A stretch of DNA of 64,000 nt from Bacteroidia bacterium. Lineage in GTDB: Bacteria > Bacteroidota > Bacteroidia > SpSt-205. The DNA lies in NCBI GenBank assembly GCA_026003215.1, contig BPGV01000001.1, forward strand, positions 709,570-773,569, read 5' to 3'. The position numbers and the translations under genes were made by a program. Positions 18,415 to 27,940 of the stretch are shown here, in pieces. The number at the start of each line of letters is the position of its first letter. The first letter of the stretch is position 1. The notes below the pieces were generated by a model. It was not told where the DNA came from, made no database searches, and saw only the letters and a program-made list of their open reading frames with translations.

Positions 18415-19429
18415 GACGCCTATTCCTTGGGAAAGTCTCCCCTTCGGCCGGATTTTCGGGCAGCACATGGCCCTGGCCGAGTACCGAGAAGGGCGCTGGC
18501 AACAGGCCCGCATAGAACCCTTCCATGACCTTACACTACCCCCAGGTACTTCTGCTCTGCATTATGGTCAGGCCCTCTTTGAGGGGATGAAGGCCTACAG
18601 GCGTACCGATGGGACGCGCTTTGTCTTCCGGCTGCGCGATCACTGGGAGCGCCTTAACCGCTCTGCCGCCCGCCTCACCATGCCGGAGGTCCCGTACGAG
18701 CTTTTCTCTGAGCTGCTCCAAACCCTCCTACACCGAGAAGAAAACTTTTTCCCTCCCTCGCTCCAGCAAGCCCTCTACATTCGCCCCGTCTACTTTGCTA
18801 CGGACCCCTGGCTGGGCGTGCGCCCCTCAGAGACCTACCTCCTCCTTATCTATGTTACCCCCGTAGGCCCCTACTACAGCGGAGAAGTGCGCGCCTTCGT
18901 AGAACCTGAGCTTACTCGCGCAGCAATAGGAGGCACCGGCGCTATCAAAGCCGCCGGTAACTACGCCGCTGCCCTGCTCAGCACTAAAAAAGCCCAAGCC
19001 GTCGGCTGCTCCGTCTCCCTCTGGCTGGATGCTACCCACCGAGAACTCATAGAAGAGTTCAGCACCATGAACGCCTTCTTTGTAGAAAAGGGAGGGCGGC
19101 TCCTCACCCCCCCCTTAGAGCGGGGTACTATCTTGGCGGGAATCACCCGAGACACGATACTATTCTTGGCTGCTAAAGTCGGCCTTGAGGTGGAGGAGCG
19201 CGAGCTATCTATCTACGAGATCACGGAGGGGATCGCCCAAGGACGCATCACAGAGGTCTTCGGCACGGGTACCGCAGCTACTATCATGCCTGTGCGCGCC
19301 CTATACTTTGCGGGGAAGTTTTGGACTCTCCCCTCAGAGAACCCCGTGGCCCAAAAGCTGGCGCAGGCCTACCGAGCCCTTCTCAGCGGGGATATCCCAG
19401 CACCAGCCGGATGGATACATCGCGTATAG
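18374..19429 (+). CDS. ilvE: branched-chain amino acid aminotransferase
   Basis: ALHYGQALFEGMKAYRRTDG, RLNRSAARLTMP, IKAAGNYAAALLSTKKAQ, EEFSTMNAFFV, ITEVFGTGTAATIMPV. Confidence 0.92.
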   Translation: MAWEIAIHPAPPRETPIPWESLPFGRIFGQHMALAEYREGRWQQARIEPFHDLTLPPGTSALHYGQALFEGMKAYRRTDGTRFVFRLRDHWERLNRSAARLTMPEVPYELFSELLQTLLHREENFFPPSLQQALYIRPVYFATDPWLGVRPSETYLLLIYVTPVGPYYSGEVRAFVEPELTRAAIGGTGAIKAAGNYAAALLSTKKAQAVGCSVSLWLDATHRELIEEFSTMNAFFVEKGGRLLTPPLERGTILAGITRDTILFLAAKVGLEVEERELSIYEITEGIAQGRITEVFGTGTAATIMPVRALYFAGKFWTLPSENPVAQKLAQAYRALLSGDIPAPAGWIHRV

Positions 19430-20058
19430 ACTGGCAAGCCCTCCGACGCGAGTATAAACAAGCGACTCTGTCGGAGGCTGATACCCCCGCAGAACCCTTT
19501 CCGCTCCTTTTGCGCTGGCTGGAGGAGGCTGTCCACGCCCAAGTCCCCGAACCCAATGCCTTTGTCTTGGCCACAGCAGACGCTACGGGCCAGCCCCATG
19601 CCCGTGTCGTCCTCCTCAAAGGCGTAGAGCCACCCTATCTGTACTTTTACACCAACTACGAGAGCGCCAAAGGTCAGGAGATAGCCCAAAATCCCCGAGT
19701 AGCTGCGACTTTTTGGTGGGAGCCGCTGGAGCGGCAGCTGCGGGTGGAAGGCATAGCCGAAAAAGCCCCGCCTGCGGTGTCGGATGCGTACTTTGCCCGG
19801 CGACCCTATGGTAGCCAGATAGGGGCTTGGGCTTCCCCGCAGAGCCGCCCTATCTCTCGCGAAGCCTTAGAACAGCGGTGGGCCACCTACGCAGCTCAAT
19901 ATCCTGAGGGACGCGTGCCGCGTCCTCCCTACTGGGGCGGATACCGCATACGGGTAGAACGCATAGAGTTTTGGCAGGGGCGACCCAGCCGGCTACACGA
20001 TAGGATAGTGTATTGGCGGGAGGGAGGCCACTGGCATAAGGTGCGGCTGGCGCCATAA
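19411..20058 (+). CDS. pdxH: pyridoxamine 5'-phosphate oxidase
   Basis: NAFVLATADATGQPHARVVLLKGV, FYTNYESAKGQEIAQNPRVAATFWWEPLERQLRVEG, RPPYWGGYRIRVERIEFWQGRPSRLHDRI. Confidence 0.95.
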   Translation: MDTSRIDWQALRREYKQATLSEADTPAEPFPLLLRWLEEAVHAQVPEPNAFVLATADATGQPHARVVLLKGVEPPYLYFYTNYESAKGQEIAQNPRVAATFWWEPLERQLRVEGIAEKAPPAVSDAYFARRPYGSQIGAWASPQSRPISREALEQRWATYAAQYPEGRVPRPPYWGGYRIRVERIEFWQGRPSRLHDRIVYWREGGHWHKVRLAP

Positions 20059-20060
20059 AA

Positions 20061-20095
20061 GGGGGCGGGCGGGGCCTGCGGCCCCGCCCGCCCCC
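20061..20095. terminator. 35-nt perfect palindrome (16-bp stem, TGC loop) between convergent genes
   Basis: gggggcgggcggggcc-tgc-ggccccgcccgccccc, 2 nt after the pdxH stop. Confidence 0.6.
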
Positions 20096-20119
20096 CACCC
20101 CAGCGCTCTACTAAAGCAT

Positions 20120-21625
20120 CTACTCCTTACGAGAGGGTACCTTCTCTAATACTTCCTTCCCACGAGGTATCACCCGCTGCTTCTCTCCCACTGAACGCGC
20201 CACAAATGTAGGCGGCTCACACACCGGCTTACGCACCCCCTGATGCTTAGACACCAGCTGCCCTGTCTGTGGGTCATACTCATCCCGACGATTGGCTACT
20301 ACCTGCCATACGAATCGAGCATTGGACTGGCCCCCATTTAGCTCGCGCACTTCAAATCCTCTCTCAGATTTATTAGTCACATATACCCCCTGACAATCAT
20401 CTTCCAACTGAATAAAGACTCGTAGCGGATGTTGCTCATCCACATAAATATTATGCGTGAAATCGGGATCCAGCGTAATATAAGCGCGCCCATTTTGAAG
20501 CTGCCCTACCCCATAGTCCATAAAAAGAATCTCAGGAGCTTCCGGCGCAAAGAAAGTAATGCGCTTTTGGTTATCATGAGACCACACTACGGTGGAGACA
20601 TTTCCTGTACCTCTAATTTTATAGTTAGTGCCCCCCGAAACAGCGGCCACCTCTGCCCAGTGAGTAAAAGTAATAGGAGGTGTTAGGGAAACAGGAGTGG
20701 TACTGAATGTTCCTCCCCGCCTATCTCCGGTGGTATTTAGCGAGAAACCACCCACCCCTGTGGCCGTACCTGTAAATCCTCCTCCTCCCCCTCCGGTGGG
20801 TGCCACAAAATTAGCCACGTTATTCCCTCCTGCCCAGACAGCCGTACCACTCGTATTGACATTAGCAGCGAAGAGAGCCCCCCCTTGCTGCTGGGCTGTT
20901 TGGGCATACACTGCATCACCTACATTATTTCCTGCAGCAGCGCTATTTTGAAAATAGCCTGCCGGGCCACCGCCGTTCGTATTAATACCCACTACGCCGA
21001 CACCTGAGGCTTGATCAGTAAGGCCATATACACCCCATCCATTTGCACCTGTGGCGGACCCCTGGACACCTATACCGGTAGTCGCTACCCCCCATACACC
21101 CCTCCCAGAAGTAGCTTGCCCATAGACGCCTGCCCCTGTGGTAGCATAGCCATTAATAGCATAAGTGGCTGTCCCGACAGCATAAATAGAAAACTTATCT
21201 GTTCCAAACGGGTTCGTGGCGCCGTCGGCGTTCCAGATATTATTGGGGGCAGCGGCCAGCTCCGCTAAGGTGGTATTACAGGTCTGCACCGTCGGTGCAG
21301 TAGCCGTAAACTTGAGGAAGCGGTTGACGGTAGGGGTAGGACAGATAGGGTTAGGGGCCCATACGGGATTAGCGCCAGGGCCCATAGACATGAGGATAGA
21401 GCCGGCAGCGCCGTTGGGCAGCCACACAGGGGCTACTCCTGCACCTTGCGAAAGGAGGAGATTCCCCACCGCCCCAGGCTGGTTACCTGGCATAAAGGCA
21501 TTATCCAGACGGAGGTTCCCCGCTACATGGAGGCGCTCCGTCGGCGTAGCCGTACCAATACCCACATTCTGGGCATATAGCCCACTCAGCAAGCCAAAAG
21601 CTATAAGTACGCCGGCGTACCACAT
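20120..21625 (-). CDS. exported protein with GVxG repeats, fibre/adhesin-like
   Basis: Signal peptide MWYAGVLIAFGLLSGLYAQ; repeats TGAGVYGQATSGRGVWGVATTGIGVQGSATGANGWGVYGLT. Confidence 0.65.
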   Translation of the reverse strand: MWYAGVLIAFGLLSGLYAQNVGIGTATPTERLHVAGNLRLDNAFMPGNQPGAVGNLLLSQGAGVAPVWLPNGAAGSILMSMGPGANPVWAPNPICPTPTVNRFLKFTATAPTVQTCNTTLAELAAAPNNIWNADGATNPFGTDKFSIYAVGTATYAINGYATTGAGVYGQATSGRGVWGVATTGIGVQGSATGANGWGVYGLTDQASGVGVVGINTNGGGPAGYFQNSAAAGNNVGDAVYAQTAQQQGGALFAANVNTSGTAVWAGGNNVANFVAPTGGGGGGFTGTATGVGGFSLNTTGDRRGGTFSTTPVSLTPPITFTHWAEVAAVSGGTNYKIRGTGNVSTVVWSHDNQKRITFFAPEAPEILFMDYGVGQLQNGRAYITLDPDFTHNIYVDEQHPLRVFIQLEDDCQGVYVTNKSERGFEVRELNGGQSNARFVWQVVANRRDEYDPQTGQLVSKHQGVRKPVCEPPTFVARSVGEKQRVIPRGKEVLEKVPSRKE

Positions 21626-21710
21626 ATTGTGACAAAGATACAAACCTTTTTCTGGAACCAAGCAAGGGGTCCCCCCACCTCGTGCGTAAGCCCTCGTATA
21701 TTTGTTCTCT

Positions 21711-23201
21711 GTGAGTATGCAGGATTGGACTCGGGTGCGGCATTTAGGGGAGCTGCGGCGCGCCGGCTACCGTAGCCGTTCGGTCAAAGAAGAACTGCGG
21801 GAAAACCTCATAGAGGCGCTGCGCAGTGGCCGGCCAATCTTCCAAGGGATTTACGATTACGAAGACACAGTGCTGCCGCAGCTACGCACAGCTATTTTGG
21901 CGCGCCATAATATCCTTTTTCTGGGGCTGCGCGGCCAAGCCAAGACGCGTCTGGCCCGCCAGCTGGTGGAACTCTTAGATCCTTACATTCCTGCGATTGA
22001 AGGGGTAGAGCTACCGGAGGACCCTTTTCATCCTATTACGCCTGAAGCGCAAGCTCTGATAGCCGAAGCCGACGACGATACCCCTATCCGCTGGATACCC
22101 CGCGAAGAGCGTTACACCGAGAAGTTAGCCACGCCCGATGTATCTGTGGCGGATTTGATTGGCGATATTGACCCTATCAAGGCCGCCACGCTGAAGCTCC
22201 CCTATGCCGACCCCCGGGTGATTCATTATGGGCTTATCCCTCGGTCGCATCGGGGGATTTTCGTCATCAACGAGCTACCGGACCTTCAACCGCGCATCCA
22301 GGTAGCCCTTTTCAACCTCCTCCAAGAACGCGATGTGCAGATACGCGGGTACAAGATACGGCTGCCGCTGGACATACAGTTTGTCTTTACGGCCAATCCG
22401 GAAGATTATACCCAGCGAGGAACGATTGTTACGCCGCTTAAGGACCGTATTGGCAGCCAGATTCTCACGCACTACCCGCGCACGATCGAGGCCAGCCGCC
22501 GCATTACCGAACAAGAAGCCGCCCTCACCCCGCAGCAAAAAGCCCGCGTGCATGTCCCCGAAATGCTCAAAAACGCCGTGGAGCGCTTGGGCTTCTTAGC
22601 CCGGGAAAGCGAACACATAGACACCAAGAGTGGGGTTTCTGCCCGACTGACCATCTCGGCCTATGAGTGTGTGGTAGCTTGGGCCGAACAGCGCATGATC
22701 CTCAACCGGGAGGAAGAAACCCTGCTCCGCCCCATGGATATCTACGCCGCAGTGCCCGCCATCACAGGCAAAGTAGAGCTCGTCTATGAAGGGGAGAAAG
22801 AAGGCATTCAAGCCGTAGCGCTGTATCTCTGCCACCGGGCGCTTAAGGAGGAGTTTTTGGCGCACTTCCCCGCCCCGGATAAGTTTCGCCGAGGTACCCA
22901 GCCCAATCCCTATCAGCCCATTATTGATTGGTTTTCGGGCGGGAACCAACTCTTACTGGATCGCACCATGTCGGATGCTGCTTACCGACAGGAGCTTCGG
23001 CGGGTCCCGCACTTAAGCCGACTGGTGGAAAGCCTCAACCTCCCCGGCGACCCCTACCCCTGGATGGAGCTTGTCCTCCATGGCTTGGCCGAGACATCCT
23101 TGATTGGACGGACGCTCTCTGAAAAAGAACTTTCTTTCCGCGATATCTTAGGCGATCTCCTCAGCCGCAGAGAGGACGAAGACGAAGAAGAGGAAGATTA
23201 A
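21711..23201 (+). CDS. AAA+ ATPase, Mg-chelatase ChlI/MoxR-like
   Basis: ILFLGLRGQAKTRLAR Walker A-like, GIFVINELPDLQPRIQVALFNLLQERDVQIRGYKIRLPLDIQFVFTANPEDYTQRG, LKDRIGSQI. Confidence 0.82.
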   Translation: MSMQDWTRVRHLGELRRAGYRSRSVKEELRENLIEALRSGRPIFQGIYDYEDTVLPQLRTAILARHNILFLGLRGQAKTRLARQLVELLDPYIPAIEGVELPEDPFHPITPEAQALIAEADDDTPIRWIPREERYTEKLATPDVSVADLIGDIDPIKAATLKLPYADPRVIHYGLIPRSHRGIFVINELPDLQPRIQVALFNLLQERDVQIRGYKIRLPLDIQFVFTANPEDYTQRGTIVTPLKDRIGSQILTHYPRTIEASRRITEQEAALTPQQKARVHVPEMLKNAVERLGFLARESEHIDTKSGVSARLTISAYECVVAWAEQRMILNREEETLLRPMDIYAAVPAITGKVELVYEGEKEGIQAVALYLCHRALKEEFLAHFPAPDKFRRGTQPNPYQPIIDWFSGGNQLLLDRTMSDAAYRQELRRVPHLSRLVESLNLPGDPYPWMELVLHGLAETSLIGRTLSEKELSFRDILGDLLSRREDEDEEEED

Positions 23202-24043
23202 CCCCTCTTCTCCTCAGGCAAAGGGATATTGTCGGGGAAAGAATATACCTCTATCTGGTAGCGCTGAGCCACGGGTTTAGCCCGGTAGTCCACCATGGGA
23301 GAAACGACTATTTTGCGAGTAACTTTTCTATTTTCTTTCCGCTCATAAAACCTAACCTTGCGGAGGAAGGTGTACATGTCGCCCTTACTCATGGAGGATT
23401 TTATTTCTACGGCGATAACTTCGCCATTACGTATGATGAGGTCCAGCTCCACTTGGTCGGGGTCGCCAAAGACCAGGCCCTCGGTATCGAAGGCTTGGTA
23501 GCGTTCTACTTTGACAGGGAAGGATTCTTCTAAGAGGGCCTGCATCGCATCTCGGAAGGAAGCCTCAGAAGCTACCCCCCAGCGGGCCCCTAAGGCACCC
23601 AGCGTAGAGTCCATACGCCGAGAGAGGGCCTCTATGTCGCTATCATGCTGCTTCAGCCGAGCGTCTGTTTGCTCCCGCTGCGCCCGCAGCTCCGCCAGCA
23701 TCTCCTCAAACTTCTTGTCATGCGCCCGCAGCTCTGCCATCGTCTCCTCAAACTTCTTGTCATGTTCAGCCAGGCGCTTCAGTAGTTCGTCTATACGCGC
23801 CAGGAGGGCTTGTCTTTCTTTGTCTCCTTCTTCTAATCGCTTCATCACTGCCGCCATTTCGCGGCGCAGCTCCTCTAACAGTTCTCGGTGTTGTTGATTT
23901 AGTGCGGCTATGTGCTTGTCGGTCTCGCTCTTAGAAGCAAACAGCTCTCCCAAGCGTACCTCTATATAGGAACGCAGCTCCGGGTCAGCTAAAAAAGCCT
24001 CTATCAGCTTCTTAGCCTCAGAAGGCGGCACGGGGAGCGCCAT
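23198..24043 (-). CDS. coiled-coil protein with C-terminal PD-(D/E)XK nuclease-like domain (DUF3782-like)
   Basis: Long heptad-rich region; C-terminal QVELDLIIRNGEVIAVEIKSSMSKGDMYTFLRKVRFYERKENRK. Confidence 0.7.
   Translation of the reverse strand: MALPVPPSEAKKLIEAFLADPELRSYIEVRLGELFASKSETDKHIAALNQQHRELLEELRREMAAVMKRLEEGDKERQALLARIDELLKRLAEHDKKFEETMAELRAHDKKFEEMLAELRAQREQTDARLKQHDSDIEALSRRMDSTLGALGARWGVASEASFRDAMQALLEESFPVKVERYQAFDTEGLVFGDPDQVELDLIIRNGEVIAVEIKSSMSKGDMYTFLRKVRFYERKENRKVTRKIVVSPMVDYRAKPVAQRYQIEVYSFPDNIPLPEEKRG
23692..23775 (-). repeat. approximate 42-bp tandem repeat inside the coiled-coil CDS
   Basis: Two near-identical units CGCAGCTC[CT]GCCA...CTCCTCAAACTTCTTGTCATG encoding HDKKFEE[MT][LM]AELRA. 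Confidence 0.75.
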
Positions 24044-24075
24044 ACAACAAATATACAAAAAATAAATACACTTCC

Positions 24076-25071
24076 TTACTCAGGGGTAAGCGGCTGCTCT
24101 TTGAGCTCTATGATGCGCACAGGTGCTACTGCGGGGAGGAGCTCGGACTTAAGGAGGATGCGCTGGCCATTAGGCCCCGCAGCATAACTGATAAAGCCCG
24201 TACCTAACCCCATGCGAGGTTCTCGGCTGAGGGCATACACATCCCGCGAAAGGGGATAAAAACCCGGCCGGAGATACCCTGCATAGGGATAATAATAGCT
24301 CTCTCCATCAGAAGACAAAGCAAAAAGCCGCACGGAACGCAGAAACTTTTGCGTGGTAGAATCATCCCTATCGCACACCCAAGCCACCCCGATCAGGCCT
24401 ATAGCGCGAGGTTCTTGCTGCACATAGGAGATGACCGCCGGCAGGGAGTCGGCTCGGTATAGGCGAGCCGCAGGGGACTCCCCCTTCAAAAGCGTATCCC
24501 GTATATAACGAAATATGCCTGACCCTGCCCCGCCTTCTATGACGAAGACATAAGGCGAGCGAGGATTACGAAGCCAAGCTATAAGCGTATCCACGTGGAG
24601 CAAGCTATCCTTGCGAGCAGGATGGCCAATCACGGCGATGCCTTCTCGGGCGAGGCGCACTTGTTTGGGACGGATGCGCTGTTCGGTAAGGGCGAGCGAC
24701 TCCGCCGCCGTAAAAGGCCGTGAGACTATCGCTACCCGAAAGCTATCTTGCAAAAGGCCTTCCACTGCCTGTGCTTCGGTGGTATAGACGATATCCACCC
24801 GTGCCTTGGGATAGGTACGATGAAACTGTTCTACGACGGCCTCCAGCGCTGGGCGTAGGCTCATATCTGCCGCTATCCGAATATGGCCACTGGTCGGTGT
24901 ATCCGCGGGCTCAGAAGCCGAAGGCGAACTACACCCGCCTACACTTAGGAGGACCAGCTTACCGACGAGCAGCCACCGCCGCTGTAGAGGCCTTGCGCCG
25001 AGAAAGTCGCGCCCAAATAAGCGCTGCAATATCACTCGCCACATAAATCGTCGAAAATATCCCCAAAACAA
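24076..25071 (-). CDS. PstS-like phosphate-binding lipoprotein (start uncertain; overlaps secDF)
   Basis: Lipobox-like LVLLSVGGCSS; IRIAADMSLRPALEAVVEQFHRTYP, VEGLLQDSFRVAIVSRPFTAAE, GSGIFRYIRDTLL. Confidence 0.75.
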   Translation of the reverse strand: MFWGYFRRFMWRVILQRLFGRDFLGARPLQRRWLLVGKLVLLSVGGCSSPSASEPADTPTSGHIRIAADMSLRPALEAVVEQFHRTYPKARVDIVYTTEAQAVEGLLQDSFRVAIVSRPFTAAESLALTEQRIRPKQVRLAREGIAVIGHPARKDSLLHVDTLIAWLRNPRSPYVFVIEGGAGSGIFRYIRDTLLKGESPAARLYRADSLPAVISYVQQEPRAIGLIGVAWVCDRDDSTTQKFLRSVRLFALSSDGESYYYPYAGYLRPGFYPLSRDVYALSREPRMGLGTGFISYAAGPNGQRILLKSELLPAVAPVRIIELKEQPLTPE

Positions 25072-27940
25072 ACCCTAAGAGGAGCAGCAGCGAAAAACCT
25101 TTCGTGTTTTCACCACCTACGAGGAGCAAAATAAATACCACCAAGGCCGCCGTAAAGGTTGTTAGGATCGTCCGAGAAAGTACCAAGTTAATACTGCGGC
25201 TATGGAGCTGGACAATCGGTACCGCCTCGGAACCCGGCCGAGCGCGTTCCTCTCTAATCCTGTCAAATAAAATCACAGCATCATTGATGATAAACCCTAT
25301 CACCGTTAGGATGGCCGCTATGGTATCCTGATTAGCCTCTATCGGGAAAGGTAGGAGGTTAGAATGACTAAGGAAAGCATAAAGCCCCAGAAGTACTATG
25401 GTCGTAGCGGCTAAAGAAGCAGCACTCCCAACAGAATACGCTATACTGCGGAAACGCAATAAAATATACAACGCAATCCCTATAATCCCGAACAAAACTG
25501 AAGTAATAGCGCTGCTGCGTATATCTTCGGCTATGCTGGGACCAATCAGGGCTGAGCGAATAATCGTGGGCTGGGCATCTGCATGATTCTTCCGCAGGCC
25601 CGCTAAAAGGGCTTCCTCTACTTTGGCTTGCATGCCCGGTTGGTCATACAGATAACTCGTGCTTATGAGCACATCGTTTTTGGCCCCTACCGTCTTGATG
25701 ATGGGCACACTGCCTTGGAAAGCCTCGGTGAGGTCCCGCTGAAGCTGGTCTAAGTTGGGTGGACGCGTAAGCGCCACTTGAAACTGATAGCCCCCCGTAA
25801 ACTCAAGCCCCGGCCGAATACCTAACCCCAAAAGTGCCCCCGCACTCAGCACCAAAAGACCTAATACCACCCAGCGAGAGACTTTATAGTGTTTATCAAA
25901 TGCTATTGTAGGCACCCGACCCATAAACTTCTCCATCCTGCTCGAACGAAACCGCAACTTTGGCCCCCATCGTTTAGAGGCATACATCCCCTCTACCAAA
26001 AGCCGGGTGATTAATACGCCCGTGAGCAATGTACCTACTATGCCTATAATCAGGGTCACCGCAAAACCCCGGATGGGTCCAATTCCAAAAATATACAACA
26101 CTACCCCTGCCAGCAAAGTAGTCAAATTAGAGTCTACGATGGCCGAAAGCGCATTATTGAAACCATTTTCAATCGCCCCCTTCAAGGACTTTCCTGCGCG
26201 CAGCTCCTCCAATACGCGCTCGTAGATGAGGATATTGGCATCCACCGCCATCCCCAAGGTGAGCACTATCCCCGCAATCCCCGGCAGGGTAAGCACCACA
26301 TTCATGGCCGCCATTACCCCCGTAATGAAAAGTAAAAGCAAGATAAGCGCTAAATCCGCCAAAATCCCCGCTGTACTATAAAAGACCCACATCACCAGTA
26401 AAATACTGACAAAAGCCAGCACGAGGGCGAGAACCCCTTGTCGGATAGTTTCTTCTCCTAAGGAAGGCCCTACAATTTCTTCGGCTTCTATGCGAATCGT
26501 CGCGGGTAGTCGTCCTGCTTTGAGCACATTCGCTAAGTCTTTGGCTTCTTCTACAGTGAAGTTTCCCGTAATCTGAGAGTTGCCATTCGCAATCACACTC
26601 TGGACCACAGGGTAGGTATAGACATATCCATCCAGCACTACAGCTATGGACTTGCCTAAGTAGTCGGTGGTGAGACGTTTCCAGATACGGGCTCCTTCGG
26701 CGTTCATGCGCATGGTGACCATCGGCTGCCCATCATCCGGATTGAAGTCCTGGCGTGCATCTTCTATGGCTTCGCCTGTGAGAGGGGCCTGTCGTGTGGG
26801 ATTTACTTTCAAGGCAATAAGGGTAAGCACATCGGAGCCCTCCTGCTCGGGTTTCACCGTCCAAGCAAAAGCCAAGTTATCGGGAAAGAGCAACCGCACC
26901 TCCGGATGTCCTAAGTAGGCATTCACCGTAGCGGTATCCGTAATACGCGCATACCCCACTACAGGGCTATTTTCGGAGGGGTTTTGCGGAGGAACCAAAA
27001 CGGCAAAAAGCGGGTTTTCTTTTTCAAACTTAGCTTTTTTCTCGGCTTCTGAGAGGGTTGTGTCTTTTTTAGTCGTGTCTTTTTCGGCTTTTTTGTCAGC
27101 CTTTTGACCTAAAAGAAGCTCCTCTGTAGAGGCAGGTGCGGTCTGCGTAGTGTCTTTCTGCACCGTATCCGCAGGCGCTGTGGTGGTATCCGTAGCCTTG
27201 CCGGCTTGGAGCGCCGCAAGCTTCCCATTGGCTCGTTGGAGCAGGGGAAAGACTTCTTTTATCGTATAGGTAGGCCAGAACTCCAGCTGAGCCGTGGTCC
27301 GGAGGAGACGCCGAACGCGTTCGCTGTCTTTGACCCCCGGCAGCTCTAACAGAATACGCCCAGTCCCCGGCTGCCGCTGAATATTGGGCGACACTACCCC
27401 AAACTGGTCTATGCGCACCCGCAGAATCTTATAGGTGCGGTCCACGGCATCCTCTACCTCCTTCTGAAGCTTAGCCAGCACTTCAGAGTCAGAAGCATCG
27501 TAGGATAACCCCAGCTTAGGCCCCGCAAAAAACTGGGCCAGCCGTGTCTCCGGACTTTTCTCCCGAAGCAGCTGGGCAAAAAGATCAACCAGATTCCCTT
27601 CTCCGCGTCGGTATCGGCGTACGGCTTCACTCAGCACTTGTTGGAAAAGTGTATCGTTGGGTACTTCACTCAGGCCACGGAGAATATCCTCTACCCCTAC
27701 TTCCAGCGTTACGTACATCCCACCTTGGAGGTCCAGTCCTAAGGTAAAAGCATTTTCTACCGCTCTACGGTAATATTTATAGTTATCGGGGTCTTTGAGC
27801 CAAGTAGCGCGGGCTTCTGGCGTGAAACTACTGAGTTTCGCCTCCATCCGGAAACGTTCTACGACCCAATACAAGTTATACAAGACAATCGCATAAAATA
27901 TCCCCAGTAGGGTCAGGATGAAAGCCTTATGGCGCAGCAT
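24959..27940 (-). CDS. secDF: protein translocase SecDF fusion
   Basis: LGLDLQGGMYVTLEV, RIDQFGVVSPNIQRQPGTGRILLELPGV, GMAVDANILIYERVLEELRAGKSLKGAIENGF, ...TVIGFIINDAVILFDRIREE. Confidence 0.95.
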   Translation of the reverse strand: MLRHKAFILTLLGIFYAIVLYNLYWVVERFRMEAKLSSFTPEARATWLKDPDNYKYYRRAVENAFTLGLDLQGGMYVTLEVGVEDILRGLSEVPNDTLFQQVLSEAVRRYRRGEGNLVDLFAQLLREKSPETRLAQFFAGPKLGLSYDASDSEVLAKLQKEVEDAVDRTYKILRVRIDQFGVVSPNIQRQPGTGRILLELPGVKDSERVRRLLRTTAQLEFWPTYTIKEVFPLLQRANGKLAALQAGKATDTTTAPADTVQKDTTQTAPASTEELLLGQKADKKAEKDTTKKDTTLSEAEKKAKFEKENPLFAVLVPPQNPSENSPVVGYARITDTATVNAYLGHPEVRLLFPDNLAFAWTVKPEQEGSDVLTLIALKVNPTRQAPLTGEAIEDARQDFNPDDGQPMVTMRMNAEGARIWKRLTTDYLGKSIAVVLDGYVYTYPVVQSVIANGNSQITGNFTVEEAKDLANVLKAGRLPATIRIEAEEIVGPSLGEETIRQGVLALVLAFVSILLVMWVFYSTAGILADLALILLLLFITGVMAAMNVVLTLPGIAGIVLTLGMAVDANILIYERVLEELRAGKSLKGAIENGFNNALSAIVDSNLTTLLAGVVLYIFGIGPIRGFAVTLIIGIVGTLLTGVLITRLLVEGMYASKRWGPKLRFRSSRMEKFMGRVPTIAFDKHYKVSRWVVLGLLVLSAGALLGLGIRPGLEFTGGYQFQVALTRPPNLDQLQRDLTEAFQGSVPIIKTVGAKNDVLISTSYLYDQPGMQAKVEEALLAGLRKNHADAQPTIIRSALIGPSIAEDIRSSAITSVLFGIIGIALYILLRFRSIAYSVGSAASLAATTIVLLGLYAFLSHSNLLPFPIEANQDTIAAILTVIGFIINDAVILFDRIREERARPGSEAVPIVQLHSRSINLVLSRTILTTFTAALVVFILLLVGGENTKGFSLLLLLGFVLGIFSTIYVASDIAALIWARLSRRKASTAAVAARR

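Noticed and set aside
27000-27240. Thr/Lys/Asp-rich insertion in the SecD periplasmic domain as a novel domain
   Set aside because: Low-complexity insertions at this point are, to my knowledge, common in Bacteroidota SecDF fusions; not treated as novel.
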